64,000 bases of DNA from Chlorocebus sabaeus (taxonomy: Eukaryota > Chordata > Mammalia > Primates > Cercopithecidae), in NCBI RefSeq assembly GCF_047675955.1, contig NC_132910.1:97180923-97244922 (forward strand), given 5' to 3'. The position numbers and the translations under genes were made by a program. Under the pieces are notes generated by a model. The model worked only from the letters and a program-made list of their open reading frames with translations. It was not told the origin of the DNA and did no database searches. Below, one piece after another: positions 1 through 11,548 of this stretch (position 1 is its first letter; each line of letters opens with the position of its first letter).

Positions 1-2205
1 TTATCAACCTTACTCTTTATGTACCAAATTTTTAAATCCATGCTTATTTGCAAGCAAAAAAACATGTACATTGGTAAGATTGTGGAATTATATATATTCG
101 GGAAAAGAGTAATTGCACATACACACAAATTCCGGACCACTACTTCCTTTAAAATCACTGAAAGAAAAAAAAAAAGCAGTGAGGGACCAGCCCCTTTAGA
201 AATTCAGTACAATATGTTTAAACCCATACAAGGAAAAGTCACCAAGATTTAAACACAAATAACAAAAGGAAAAGGAGAAAAAGAAACAAGAGAATTAAGT
301 CAAACACTCTGTTAACTGAATTCAGACTCTGGGCTTTTACAGGGCATTAATCTAATATATGTCAAATTAGATTTTCAAATTCCATAACATTTGATTTCTT
401 TTCTAAAACCAGTTTACCCTCAATCCCAGAAGTTTTTCTTTCAAAGATAAACTACAATTCTAAGTGGAATTTCTATTCAACTAGGAGCTCTGTTGTTTTT
501 TTTAAGTATTTATGAATCATATTTATGATATTTACGATTTTACTCTCCCCAAACATTACTTGTGACTTTAATAAAGTTAAGACTGATGTAAGAACTAAAA
601 GATGGTTTACTGTGTATTAAATAATGCTCATTTTAAAGCAGGGCCACTTGCACACTGTTTGTCAACTAAAATAATGTCAGAAAAGTTTTCAGGTATCTGG
701 GAATTTCTTCCAACTTAACAACTCAAACAACACCAAAATTATCCAGGAATTTCAGGATAAAATAGGTCTGCTTTGGAAACACATCCCCAATAATATATAT
801 AATTGATCACTGGTAACCTTTCTCATTTGTGCTGTGGGGACAAAATCCTTGAGCTTGAAGAAACCATAACTATGTTCCGGTCTGCACCAGGGATAGTTTG
901 CACAGGATTTTTAGCAGTTGGAGAACTTGAAGCTTTCCTTCATATCCTGTTTAATGGGACTTCTAATTAATGTCACTCGTGAACTTTAAATTGCAGAGTG
1001 AGATCATCCACACACAATTCCTTCATTGTGGCTAGTCCACTCACACTGAAGCAGTGTTGAAACATTAAGCCTGCGAGTTGTTCAAGAGCCAATAAAGAAC
1101 TGCAACAGGATGCCCAAGCAGTCCTTGTATGGTGCGTAAATTTAACGTGGCTTCAAAACAGGAGAGCAGAGGAAACACCTTTAGGAATTCTCTGGGGTAT
1201 GATTTAACAATACAAAACGAGTGGAAACCAAAGCTGAAAGAAAAACCGGATAAAGCAATAACAAAAGAAGTTGTTCATTTTGGGGAGAGACTCTGGGGAC
1301 CAGAAGTTTAAGATATGAAGTTGTAAAGCAAAGTTCGCTCTTCAGGCAGCCCAGGTGTATATAATGTCACAATTGTCCAAAGATGTATTGATGTAGCATT
1401 GGAATTTTCTGCAACATCATGTAATCAGAACACAATAACTCTTAGGAGCGTCTTGACATTTCTGAAAATATGTGAATATGCAGGTGAATGACTGAATGAA
1501 TAGGGAAAATATTCTATTGTGTACTAAAAAATAGATAAATCTCTTTACATAAGTCAGTATCCTACAATTTGACATTTATTTTGGCAATAAAGTATCAATT
1601 AGGATATAAGGAAGAGCCATGTAAAAAAGTTAATAATTACATACACTCGTATATACACATACATACACAGAAAATGAATGTGTGGCATCCATTACAGCTT
1701 AAATATTTAGTTATCTTTCTGGTTAAAGATATAGTTAGAGAAATAATATCAAAAAGATTCTTCATCACAAAAGAAGTCAGAGAAGAAAAATTAAGATCAA
1801 GAAAAGCAGAAATACCAAAGGAGAATCTATATTCCATCAACTTCTTACCAAACTGTGGAACATTTGTTATAAGAAAAGTAGACAAGCCTAGGACCAGTGA
1901 TCAGGAAGTCCTTTAATTTGACATAATAAGAAACAGACTTACGGACCACAGCATGCTGGAATTACTATACTTCAGAAAAGGATTTCTGGGTGATGTCAAA
2001 AGACAAGAAGAATAAAATGTGGCTTTGTAAAGGCTTTGAGAGACAGAAACAAACAAGAAGTCCATCCTGAAAAAGGAGAAAAGAATGGAGAGAAAAAATA
2101 GCCAAAGTGGGAAAAGAGAAACTCTGCATGTCACTAGGTATCACAGACCAGTGACTGGTAAGACTCCCAAACTCCCAGGGTTTTTGCTCTAGCTGAATCC
2201 TGGAA
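1..2205. other. Unassigned intronic sequence
   Basis: I recognise no repeat or exon here. The part around 840-1460 is less AT-rich, contains several CpGs and holds a 60-codon plus-strand frame (1129-1311, starting MVRKFNVASK). That frame has an upstream in-frame stop at 1093-1095 and no recognisable domain, so I do not call it a gene. A short TG/TA-rich piece lies at about 1645-1675. Confidence 0.5.
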
Positions 2206-2209
2206 AAAT

Positions 2210-3830
2210 GGTTCATTTATTCTACAGATATTTAGCACACACTAGGTGCCAGGCCCTGTGTAAGCAGCAGGAGAACGGAGAGTGAAAAAGGCAGACAAGG
2301 ACCCTACTCTCTCAGAGCTTACATTCTAATGGAGATTGACAGGCAATAGAGAAATTAGCAAGATTAACTTTTGATAGTGGTAACCCAGCTGTTAAGGGAA
2401 TAAACAGGGTAATGTGATAGAAAGTACTAGGGAAGTATTCAGGGAAGGCCACTGTAGAGATGTCATTTGCGCTGACACTGGAGTGACAAGAGGAACAAAT
2501 ATAGTGAAGATCTCAGGAAAGAATGTTCTAGACACACGGGGTGGCTAGTACAAAGGTTCTGAGGAGAAAACAGGCTTGAAATGCTTGAGGGGAGAAAGTT
2601 TTTGCTGCTGTGGTGAGCTGGCTGTGGAGGGTGTAGCATAAGGTGGCGCCACAGAGGATGGGTGGGTTAGATAACAGGGCTTACTGGTTGGAATAAGGAG
2701 TGTAGATTTTAACCTAAGGGCAACAGGAAGACAAGAAAGGTTTTTAACACCAAGAAAGAGTTGGGAGAGAGTATGGGAATACAATGTAAAAGTTTTTATT
2801 ATTAAAAGATTACTATAGCCAATGTGTGAAGTCAAAATTTTAGGGGGATTAGAGTAGAAGGAGGTTGACCAATCAGGGAATAATTATAGCACAATAGGCA
2901 TAATTACAGAGCAACAGGCAAAATGAGTTAATGGCATCTTGAATTTGAATAGTCATAGTGAAGATGAAGAGAAGTTGATAAACTCAAGATACAGTTTGAA
3001 AATAGATCCAATAGCATTTTCTGATAAATCAGATACAGGGAGGAGAAGACAATGGAAAGAGAGAAATCAAGGAACATTTTTAAGTCCATGGAACGGGCAG
3101 AGGCATTCACTGAATTAAGAAATACAGAAAGAAGCAGTTTAAGGATGGTGAGATCAAGACTTCTACTTTGCACACGGTAAGCTTGAAATACCTTTTAGAT
3201 ATCTAGGATGGAACATAAAATAGGCATTTTGATGTATGAATCTGGCATTTAAGAAAAAAACCAGTGTTTAAGACATCAATTGGCACAGCACAAGTATTTT
3301 GATGTTACATCAAACCACAGGATTGGATGATTGGATAAATTTTCCTGGGAAGATATTGTAGACAGAGTAAAGGCCAGGACCCACAGCCAGGCCTGAGACC
3401 CTTTAACATTTAGAGGTTAGAGAACCTATGTAGGGAATTGAGAAGGGGAGCAGTCTGTGAAGTAGACAAAAACCCCAGGAGAAAGAGGTATCATGGAAAT
3501 GAAAAGAGAAACATGTTACAAGGTGCAAGTGATCAAATTGTCTACTACTGCCAAGTGTTTTTGTAAGATGAGAACAGAAAAATCACCACTGGATTTGGAA
3601 GATGGAGGTCACTGGTGACCTTGAGAAGGGCAGAGACTAAAGGCTGAGTAGAGTGCTAGGGAGGCTTGATTAAATTGGGTATGGGGGTGGGGTTGGCACT
3701 GTTAAAAGTAGAAATTGGACCAGTTGTTTCAAATTTTGCTTGAAAGAAGAGCATAAAATAGGGCAGTGGCTGAAGGGGTAACTGGGAGGTGTTACAAGAG
3801 CATGATCCAGTAGAGGTTCACAGTCATCCT
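2210..3830 (-). mobile_element. Long ancient LINE copy, L2/CR1-type 3' half, reversed
   Basis: The left end reads like the reverse complement of an L2 3' terminus ('taggtgccaggccctgtg', then 'cagagcttacattctaatgg'). Next come blocks typical of the same antisense LINE: a 'cagggaaggcc' block, a 'gtacaaaggttctgagg' block, and later 'ggaggtcactggtgacctt'. The copy is heavily diverged but continuous. I am sure it is an old interspersed repeat. The part right of 2790 could belong to a different old LINE family. Confidence 0.65.
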
Positions 3831-3879
3831 ATTCTGGTTTCTAGGCTTTCGTACAAATATCTAGGATGAAAAGCAGGAT

Positions 3880-4000
3880 CTTGAATTACTTACTGAGTGA
3901 CTTATCGAAACGTTTTCTGAACATCTACTAGATGTGAGGCACTGTGGCAGTAATTAGAATACAACTAAGGATATGGCCTCTGAATTTCAGCACTTGAGCT
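3880..4000 (-). mobile_element. L2-like fragment
   Basis: 'gaacatctactagatgtgaggcactgtgg' in pieces resembles the antisense L2/MIR terminal motif (tactatgtgccaggcactg). It is short and diverged. Confidence 0.4.
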
Positions 4001-4890
4001 CCTGCTAGGGAGCAGAACCTTCATCTGAGGCTTGCGGAATTTTTCCACAAGTTTTTTGTTCCAAGGAACCAAAAGAGTAGGCTAAGCTCCAGGTCCTTCT
4101 GGACATACTGACCATTTGATGATAGACTTTAATGAATAGTGTGTCAATAAGCGCTTCTACCTTCCCCACAGATACAACTGTTTACTTAAAGAACAAATTG
4201 TCTGGTCTTGCAGACATGCAAAGAAGAATACGAAATAAATAGAAGTGAGTCTGCATGCACTAAAAATTACATAAAATGTATGTTGACATTTAGGGAATAT
4301 CTACTTATATATAAAAGTGTAAAGAAAATTAGCAACAAGAAAAATACTCCCAAAGAAACAAAGTAAAAAATGAAGATATCAATAAAAGAAAAGAAACTGC
4401 AAACACTGAGTGGTCCCAAGATTCCGAACAGCTAAAATTTGCTAGCTGAGTAAGGAATTGGAGAGGAGCATCAGCTGAAGTCATTCAGCTATGATCAATC
4501 AGTATTTTTCTGAGAGATCATAAGTTACTCTGAGGGCAGATGATAAAAGTCTTCTGGTGGGAAAGACCTCCTCTGTTCTAATCTCCTGATTTACACTGGC
4601 TGCTGATCCCTTAGTAACCCTTAGTGCTCCACAATCTTCCTATCCCCACTGTCTTCCCCAAATTATGGTTACTATCTGACTTGGTTCATCTTCTGGATGA
4701 TGATGGATGACTTAATTACAGAAATGAAGGTAAAAATGAAATACAAACGGAGAGGCCAGATATGAACAAAGGGGCAAACACACAGCCCTCTTACTATGGT
4801 TCCTTATTAATAAGCTTTGTATTTCCCAATGTCCAGGAGACCTGCATAACCACACTGGTGAGAGACAGAATAAAGAAAGAACAAAATGAG
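4001..4890. other. Unassigned intronic sequence
   Basis: AT-rich sequence with no repeat, exon or low-complexity structure that I can name. Confidence 0.45.
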
Positions 4891-4892
4891 GG

Positions 4893-5085
4893 AAAGCAAC
4901 ACTTATTGCATGCCTCTTACATGCCAGTAATTCTGCCGAGGTTTTTCATGTTTTTTTCAGATTGGTTTCTGAACAATCCTGAGTTGCCTATGGATGAGGA
5001 AACAGTGAACAAAAAGAGATAAGAGTCTTGCCCAAATTCACACAGCAGCACAGACTGTGTGATTCTAAATACCATTATCTTCCAT
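4893..5085 (-). mobile_element. MIR SINE, reversed
   Basis: The order of motifs is antisense MIR: 'cttacatgccagtaattctg', then 'gatgaggaaacagtgaac', 'cttgcccaaattcacacagc' and 'actgtgtgattctaa'. A 60-bp AT-rich piece separates the first block from the second. Confidence 0.75.
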
Positions 5086-5787
5086 ATAAAACACTGTGGA
5101 TTACATATGCTTAAAATATATTAAATTGAGAAGCAATTACATGGAAAACAGTAAGTCAAACAATATATAAGTGTAACTTGTACTTTGGGGTGCTTTGAAT
5201 GAGTATTTTTTGTTCAGTTTTCATAGGTTATCTAAGCTAAAAATTAGATCAAAATAAACTTTATGATATATTTTTAAAACCCAGATTAACAATGATAATT
5301 AGGTATTAAATCTGTTTCAAATGGAATAAACATTTACATCTACACCACCACTACAAAAAGTGTACACACATACACACTCTATTATTATCTTCATACCTAA
5401 TTGAGAATGAGTTGCAGACATGACACCCCATTGGTGGAGAACAGCATCTAGAAACCAAGATCCAGCATTCTAGGTACACTTATTGCTATTAGGGTGAAAC
5501 TGATTTTAGGCTCTTTCAGTGGGACACTGGTAGGAAAGATACATATGTGTATACACACACACCAATATCTATTTTATCTATTTTATATCTATCTATCTAC
5601 GTGTATTTTTAAAACATCAGGCCATACTGATGCCTCTAATTTCAGTCAACACAACAGGAAGTATGCTAGTCCTCCCCCGTTCCATATTCGTAACTCCCTT
5701 CTTCAACAGAGAGAAGTCAGGTTCCCATTACCCTTAACTTATTTCCTCATACCTCCTGCATGTAACCAATCTGCTGACCCTATCAGT
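5086..5787. other. Unassigned sequence with short simple repeats
   Basis: No recognised transposon. Small microsatellite-like pieces occur at about 5365-5380 (CA-rich), 5553-5563 (CA) and 5583-5600 (TATC). The last 150 bases are pyrimidine-rich and lead into the minisatellite. Confidence 0.45.
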
Positions 5788-5901
5788 CCCAACTGCCTCC
5801 TTAGTCTTACCCACCTCCTGAGACTTCAACCTAGTCACCTCTTCAGCCCCAACCACGTCCTGGGCCCAACACACCCCCTTGGTCCTAACTGCTTCCTCAG
5901 C
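5788..5901 (+). repeat. Degenerate 18-bp minisatellite (about six units)
   Basis: Consecutive units follow a loose pattern CCN AAC NNC NTC CTN RGY: 5788-5805, 5806-5823, 5824-5847 (a 24-nt variant), 5848-5865, 5866-5883 and 5884-5901. Because the unit is a multiple of three, the frame stays open and helps create a 172-codon frame (5494-6012). That frame runs into an Alu and is not supported as a gene. Confidence 0.6.
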
Positions 5902-5984
5902 CCTGACCCCACAGGCCACTGCAACCCTGGCTGCCTCAAGGGAAGGGAAGGAAACCAAAAACATGTTTTAAAAAAAGAAGAGGA

Positions 5985-6287
5985 GGCCGGGCGCGGTGGC
6001 TCAAGCCTGTAATCCCAGCACTTTGGGAGGCCGAGATGGGCGGATCACGAGGTCAGGAGATCGAGACCATCCTGGCTAACACGGTGAAACCCCGTCTCTA
6101 CTAAAAACACAAAAAACTAGCCGGGCGAAGTGGCGGGCGCCTGTATTCCCCGCTACTCGGGAGGCTGAGGCAGGAGAATGGCGTAAACCCGGGAGGCGGA
6201 GCTTGCAGTGAGCTGAGATCCGGCCACTGCACTCCAGCCCGGGCGACAGAGCAAGACTCCGTCTCAAAAAAAAAAAAAAAAAAAAAA
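5985..6287 (+). mobile_element. Young AluY (cercopithecid AluYRa-type)
   Basis: Full-length Alu from GGCCGGGCGCGGTGGC to a pure A tail of about 22 bases, with little divergence. Diagnostic positions: 'ctcaagcctg' at the left-arm head and 'gagatccggccac' in the right arm, both typical of Old World monkey AluY rather than human AluY. The flanks are purine-rich (aagaagagg / aaaaagagg), consistent with a short target-site duplication that merges with the tail. Confidence 0.92.
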
Positions 6288-6294
6288 GAGGAAA

Positions 6295-6324
6295 GGGGGA
6301 AAAGGGGGGCAGGGGGGCAGGGGG
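6295..6324 (+). other. G-quadruplex-type motif next to the AluY tail
   Basis: Four runs of 5, 6, 6 and 5 G residues (6295-6299, 6304-6309, 6312-6317, 6320-6324) are separated by loops of only 4, 2 and 2 bases. This satisfies the usual four-run quadruplex rule with margin. It begins 7 bases after the A tail. Confidence 0.75.
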
Positions 6325-6561
6325 ACAGGAATAAGTAGCGGAAGAGCTCACCCTCATTCTTGAATGATTGTCTACTTGGGAATAATCTAGGCTAGCAATT
6401 GTTTTCTAACTTCAATTCCCCTTGAAGACATTCCATTTTGGGGGACCTCTATTACTGCTTTAGAGAAGCCAGCTGTCACACTAATTGTTGTTTATGCTGT
6501 TGTTGTTTTTTAGAAAGTTGTCTTTTCTCTCTGTTTGACTGGAAGATTTTCTCTTTGAACA

Positions 6562-6835
6562 GTGTATGTAGTGGTTAAGAGCAAAGCTTCAAGAGCCAGA
6601 TTGACTGAATTCAAATCCCAGCTTGACTGAATTCAAATCCCAGCTTGACCACAGACTAGCGGTGTAATGTTGCAAAAATTTTCTAACTTTTCTGTGCCTT
6701 TTCTCTTCAGGAAAATGAGAATAATAATGAGTTAATGTCTATAAATACATGAGTTGGTATACATAAAGTGCTTAGAAGAGTACCTGGCACAAAGAAACCA
6801 CTATCTAAGTGTTTGTTATTACTACTAGTAGTAGT
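6562..6835 (+). mobile_element. MIR SINE with an internal 22-bp tandem duplication
   Basis: MIR motifs in order: 'gtagtggttaagagcaaag', 'gagccaga', 'tttctgtgcctttt', 'aatgagaataataatga' and 'aagtgcttagaagagtacc'. The 22-bp block at 6601-6622 is repeated exactly at 6623-6644. The 3' end is a TAG/TTA-rich low-complexity tail. Confidence 0.85.
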
Positions 6836-7340
6836 TATTGTAGTAGTCTTTGCTATATTGAAGGTTTATCATGATATATACAGGTGCAGATTTAAACTTA
6901 CCCTGCTTGGGACCCACAAACTTCTTCAATGTAAGGATTCATGTTCTAGTAATTCTGAAAATATCTCAGTCATTTTTCTTCTGGAACTCTTGTCTGGAAC
7001 TAGTTTTAACATTAATTTCTGGACTTGAGTTTCTAATCTGATGAAAACAGTATAAATCCATACTCAATAACCACCTATAGCACAGACGTGGAGTTTCCAT
7101 TTTTCCCCCAAGAAACTTATTTTCTCCCATTCAAAGTCCCAGACTAAGATGACACTATCGCTTATCTTGGTCAATGATTAGAGTTTTTCTAGTAGTGCTT
7201 TCCCTGAGAGGGCACCTTTCAGGTTCCCAGGTTTATTGAGTGGTCTCAGTTCCAGCTAACTACCCAAGGCTACATTTCATATACCTGCATGTATACTTCA
7301 CACTAACTATGAAAGCCTATCACATGCTTATATATGCAAT
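6836..7340. other. Unassigned intronic sequence
   Basis: No named repeat or exon seen in this roughly 500-base stretch. Confidence 0.4.
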
Positions 7341-7409
7341 TTGGGCACCTGATAATTGTCTTTTTGACATAAATTCCTAAAAATGGAACTGATCCAAAAA
7401 GAGCAAGCT

Positions 7410-7665
7410 GAACAGCAAAGTGGTTATCTTGTGAAATCTGGAGTTATTAAGACGTTAAGTTTAAATCTTGACTTTACCACTTAATACCTGTTATTACCCT
7501 GGGGGAAGAAAATCCAAACTCTTTGAGTCCTAGTTTTCACAGTTCTAATACAGGAGTGAGAATAATTATTGTGAGGAAAGAATACAGTACATGCAAAATG
7601 TGCAGCACAGCACCAAGTCCATGATGGCTTTGATAGATGTTACTATTATTGCTGTTGTTATTCTA
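7410..7665 (+). mobile_element. MIR SINE inside the old L1
   Basis: Shows the MIR order: 'caaagtggttatc', 'aaatcttgactttaccactt', 'gtcctagttttcac', 'gtgagaataatt' and a closing 'gttactattattgctg'. The surrounding antisense L1 resumes on the far side. Confidence 0.7.
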
Positions 7666-7744
7666 AGTGTTTTCAATTTTTATCCATATTGCTAAATTAC
7701 CAAATAGAAAGACTGTCCGTATTTACACACCCACCAACAGTGTG

Positions 7745-8027
7745 CTTTTGTTTTTTTGTTTTGAGACATGATCTTGCTATGTCTCCCAGGCTGGAGTGCA
7801 GTGGCATGCCTCCACCACCTGGGCTCAAGAGATCCTCCCACCTCAGCCTCCTGACTAACTGGGATGATGGGAGCACCACCATACCCAGCCAATTTTGTCT
7901 TTAATTTTTTTGTAAAGACACAGTCTCCCTGGGTTTCCTAGGCTGGTCTCGAACTCCTGGACTCCAGCAATCCAATTGTTCCGGCCGCCCAAAGTGCTGA
8001 GATTACAGGTGTGAGCCACCACACTTG
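7745..8027 (-). mobile_element. Alu (J/S-age), reversed, with target-site duplication
   Basis: T-rich start, 'ctcccaggctggagtgcag', the right-to-left arm order, and an end in 'gtgagccaccacactt'. The flanking duplication is ACCAACAGTGTG (7733-7744) against ACCAACAGTATG (8028-8039), one mismatch. Confidence 0.88.
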
Positions 8028-8173
8028 ACCAACAGTATGAATTTCTATGTCTTTCCATTCTTGACAACAATAGGTCTTGTGACTCTGTTAATTTTATAGA
8101 TGGAAAATATTTTTATTTGCACTGATATGATTACTGGTACAGTTGTACATCATTTCATAGGCTTGCTGCTATT

Positions 8174-8200
<27 letters not shown>
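8174..8200 (+). repeat. (TG)n microsatellite
   Basis: About 13 uninterrupted TG units within the old L1. Confidence 0.9.
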
Positions 8201-8207
<7 letters not shown>

Positions 8208-8320
8208 GCCAGTTTAAGATCTTTGTTCATTTTTCTATGGGTATATATATTTCCTCTTGATCTGTAAAAGTTGTTCATATATTAAAGATAAAAACATCCT
8301 CACCTATATGCTGCTTCTTT

Positions 8321-8459
8321 TAAAAAATTCTTTACTTTTCGTAGAGACAGGTTCTTGCTATGTTACTCAGGCTGGTCTTGAGCTCCTGGCCTCAAGCAAT
8401 CCTCCTGCCTTGGCTTCCCAAAGTGCTGGGGTTACAGGTGTGAGCCACCACACCTGGCT
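8321..8459 (-). mobile_element. Alu left monomer (FLAM-type), reversed, with target-site duplication
   Basis: Only one Alu arm is present: 'gtagagacaggttcttgct' through to 'gtgagccaccacacctgg'. It is bracketed by 16-bp direct repeats at 8305-8320 and 8460-8475 (tatatgctgcttcttt / tatatgttgcttcttt). This shows insertion of a monomer rather than a truncated dimer. Confidence 0.85.
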
Positions 8460-8475
8460 TATATGTTGCTTCTTT

Positions 8476-10373
8476 GTTACATGAACTTCAGATATAAAAG
8501 CACTTCCCTCATATTTCACTGTAAAAATAAACTAAAGATGTAGTCTTTACTGATATACATTGCAGTGGTTTTGGTTATTGACAGATTTTTTTGTGCATTT
8601 CATGTGAAAACAGCGTAGGAATTATCTTTCTAGGTCAGGTCCCATCTTGTCTAACCAGTACAAAATTCTGTTACTAACAAGTGACCTGGAGAACATGATA
8701 AAAAAACAAGAAATCATGTTTATCAGAATAATACTTACAATCAATTAGGATCTGCTCAGTTTACAGGAAGATTTACTACAGCTTAGTCTCTCACCAGTTA
8801 TGAAATAAATTCACCCAAAGCCTTTTAAAATCTTTTTTTTTTTTTGCCTCTGTTTAGTGGCTCTACCTATATTTTAAGAAACTTTCCAGAATGCTCCTTC
8901 AACTTGCTGCTTTCCAGATCTACCACCTTGGTCCATATTCACCTTATCCATGCCACTCATGATTTGATAGATTTTTACTTTCTAGGCCAAAGAGTCCTAA
9001 TCTTTCACTTTGTCCTTATATGTCAATTCCTCCTCACTCCCTTCTGCTTCTTTGATCATTTTATAATAAATTGGCACCACAATAATGAAATTTACTGAGA
9101 AAACCAGATTTTGAGATGCTGCCATAACTAATGAAGTCAGAGAAATGATGAAAAGGGCTTTAATGAGGTTTGAATACAGTTGGAATATTACAGATAGAAA
9201 ATCAATTTGGAAAACGCTGTCAGCTTCATCCATGAAGAAAAAATTATTTAAACACACACATCTAAAGGACAGGAGTAACTGTGAAGGCAATGAAGAACTA
9301 AGAATTATTTTATAATTGAGAAAAACTCATTCTTTTTTATCTATCTATCTGCCTCTCTGTCTACTATATATAATATTTTGTTATGATTAAAAGTGTCACT
9401 GGGTAGATATACAAATATCTTGGATATTCAAATTCTGAAAGGTCTAGTAAATAATTAAGCATTTAATTATTTTAACTCTTAATGCTATATAATCTTGGAG
9501 GCAGAAGGAAGAGGCTTTTTTTGGCTCCTTTGCAATACCACTTACAAGATGATGCATAATTTTGCTCATCCCATAGAATGTATTTTATATTCTTCAAGAG
9601 AAAAACTGAATTTGTGGATCCAAGACTAGTAGGTATTTTGCAGAATAAAAGGATATCTTTTCCATAAAGCCATTTTTGACAAGTACTGTGAAGCAACGTG
9701 CACAGCAAAGGGAGAGTACTCTTTAAATAGATCATATCAGATCATAGAACAATTGGGAGCTATACTTCTCTTAAAGTAACTTATAAGATCTGAAAAACTG
9801 CTTCCGGTCTGGGTTAGTTAAGCATTCAGTAGATTCTCAGTTCTTTATCATTGAAAATTAAATAAAAGCTACAGCCTTCCTTTCTAAAACAAACAAAATT
9901 TAAAAACCAAGAAAACCCATATACAATTAGAGAATTTTATAGAATTCTGAATGTAAGTTTCTCTAAGTTACTGGGATCTCAGGTCCCTAGGCTAAGAAAT
10001 TCTTGACTCTAGAGTAATTTTGGTTATATTTTTCTGTTTTTTAAAATTTTGCTTTTAAGCCTATCACTGAATGCCTAATATATAAACCAATCTCCTGTTT
10101 CTACCTTAGGTACTCCATCTATTATTTTGGAGCCTAGAAGACTGAAAGTTCCATGTCCTCATCTATAAGCTCTTCATTGGTACTTTGCATGGGAAAGCTT
10201 TGCCATGTCCTGAAAGCTGATCTCCACTCTCTGCTATGAACAACTCAAATGGAGCGTCCTGTTTAATTACATTGGAGACCTAAGGATTTGCCAGAACATT
10301 CTTGCTAATTTGACATATAAGAAGCCAACCACCACCCATTTGCTCAATGCCTAGTTCCTAGGATACTTCCTTA
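8476..10373. other. Unassigned intronic sequence
   Basis: About 1.9 kb without a repeat that I can name. Short low-complexity spots only (poly-T near 8832-8845, TCTA-rich near 9340-9372). Confidence 0.45.
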
Positions 10374-10389
10374 AGAGTTTACTATATGT

Positions 10390-10712
10390 GGCCAGGCGCA
10401 GTGCTCATGCCTGTGATCCCAGCACTTTAGGAGGTGGAGGCAGGAGGATCATCTAAGGTCAGGAGTTCGAGACCAGCCTGGTCAACATGGTGAAATCCTG
10501 TCTCTACTAAAAATACAAAAATTAGCTGGGAGTAGTGGTGGGCACCTGTAATCCCAGCTACTCGGGAGGCTGAGGCTACTTGGGAGAATCGCTTGAATCA
10601 GGGAGGTGGAGATTGCAGTGAGCTGAGACCACACCACTACACTCCAGCCTGGGCAACAGAGCGAGACTACATCTCAAAAAACAAAACAAAAACAAAAACA
10701 AACAAAAAAATC
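10390..10712 (+). mobile_element. AluS-type element
   Basis: Full-length dimer starting GGCCAGGCGCAGTG, with a mixed A/CA tail. A decayed flanking duplication is visible (gtttactatatg before, gtttactgtgtg after). Confidence 0.9.
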
Positions 10713-10917
10713 AAAAAGTGTTTACTGTGTGATTCTGTTCTCCAATATATAAACCTGACTCATTTTGGTAATGGGCTCTTTCCTACCCCTCGCTTTATCT
10801 TTTCAGAGTCCCAGTATATCTCATTATACACAGAAGTCAGGCTATGGCAAGTGAGGTTGAAAGTATACCTGAGAAAAGTCAACTTTCCAACTCTAATCCT
10901 CTTTCACACTATTTAAG

Positions 10918-11250
10918 CAGTTTTATTGAGGTATAATTAATATATAAATAACTGCATATATTTAGTGCATACAATTTTATGAGTTTGAACATTGAAAACA
11001 CCCATGATACCATCACCACAATCAAGTTAACAGACACATGCAATATTTCTCAGTGTTTCCTTGTATCCCATTGTTGCTCTTTGTAGTAAGAACATGTACC
11101 ATGAGATCTACGCTCTTTACGAATTCTGAAGTACACAATACTGTATTGTCAAGCATAGGCATTATGTTGTACAAAAGATTCCTAGAAATTTAGCAGATAA
11201 TTAAAACTTTATGTACACTGAACAACCATTTCCCCCACACTCCAGAAGTT
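10918..11250 (-). mobile_element. L1M 3' UTR, reversed
   Basis: 'cagttttattgaggtataatt', 'ataccatcaccacaatca', 'caatactgtattgtcaa' and 'catttcccccacac' follow the order of an antisense mid-age L1 3' end. It is 5'-truncated. Confidence 0.72.
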
Positions 11251-11301
11251 TCATTGTTAAAGGGGAAAAAGGTGACTTCTGAGAGTAACAGATACATATT
11301 T

Positions 11302-11548
11302 CTTCAAATCCAAATACAGCATATTCTAAAATCAAAGATAATCTTTAAACAAACAGCTATTGTGCCAGACTATTAACTGCCTGCTTTATAGCCATTCCCA
11401 CCCTCTTATATGTTAACAGAACCCTGTTTTCTTTGGGACAACAATATGCCCAATCTAGGATATAACTCACTATTAGTATTGTTAGTCTAAACCAGTTACA
11501 TTTCCAAGTAATATGTGTCTCAAATACATGACAGATAGCCGAGATATT
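11302..11548 (+). repeat. Local duplication, copy 1
   Basis: A 247-base block that recurs in direct orientation at 13599-13845 with no length change and about 16 mismatches by my count (about 93-94% identity). It overlaps the start of an old interspersed repeat that continues to the right here but not at copy 2. Confidence 0.88.

Larger units (their letters stand above)
7340..8304 (-). mobile_element. Ancient L1 (L1M) 3' region, reversed and interrupted
   Basis: 'cataaattcctaaaaatgg' and, after a MIR, 'cacacccaccaacagtgtg' are antisense forms of the conserved L1 ORF2 3' end. After the Alu the order continues with 'atttttatttgcactgat' and 'aagatctttgttcattttt'. MIR (7410-7665) and Alu (7745-8027) interrupt it. 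Confidence 0.6.

Noticed and set aside
1129..1311. 60-codon plus-strand open frame starting MVRKFNV
   Set aside because: Short, no recognised family, no supporting splice or promoter context; kept only as a composition oddity.
5494..6012. 172-codon plus-strand open frame
   Set aside because: It spans simple repeats and the 18-bp minisatellite and terminates inside the AluY head. No domain or splice context; openness is explained by the in-phase tandem units.
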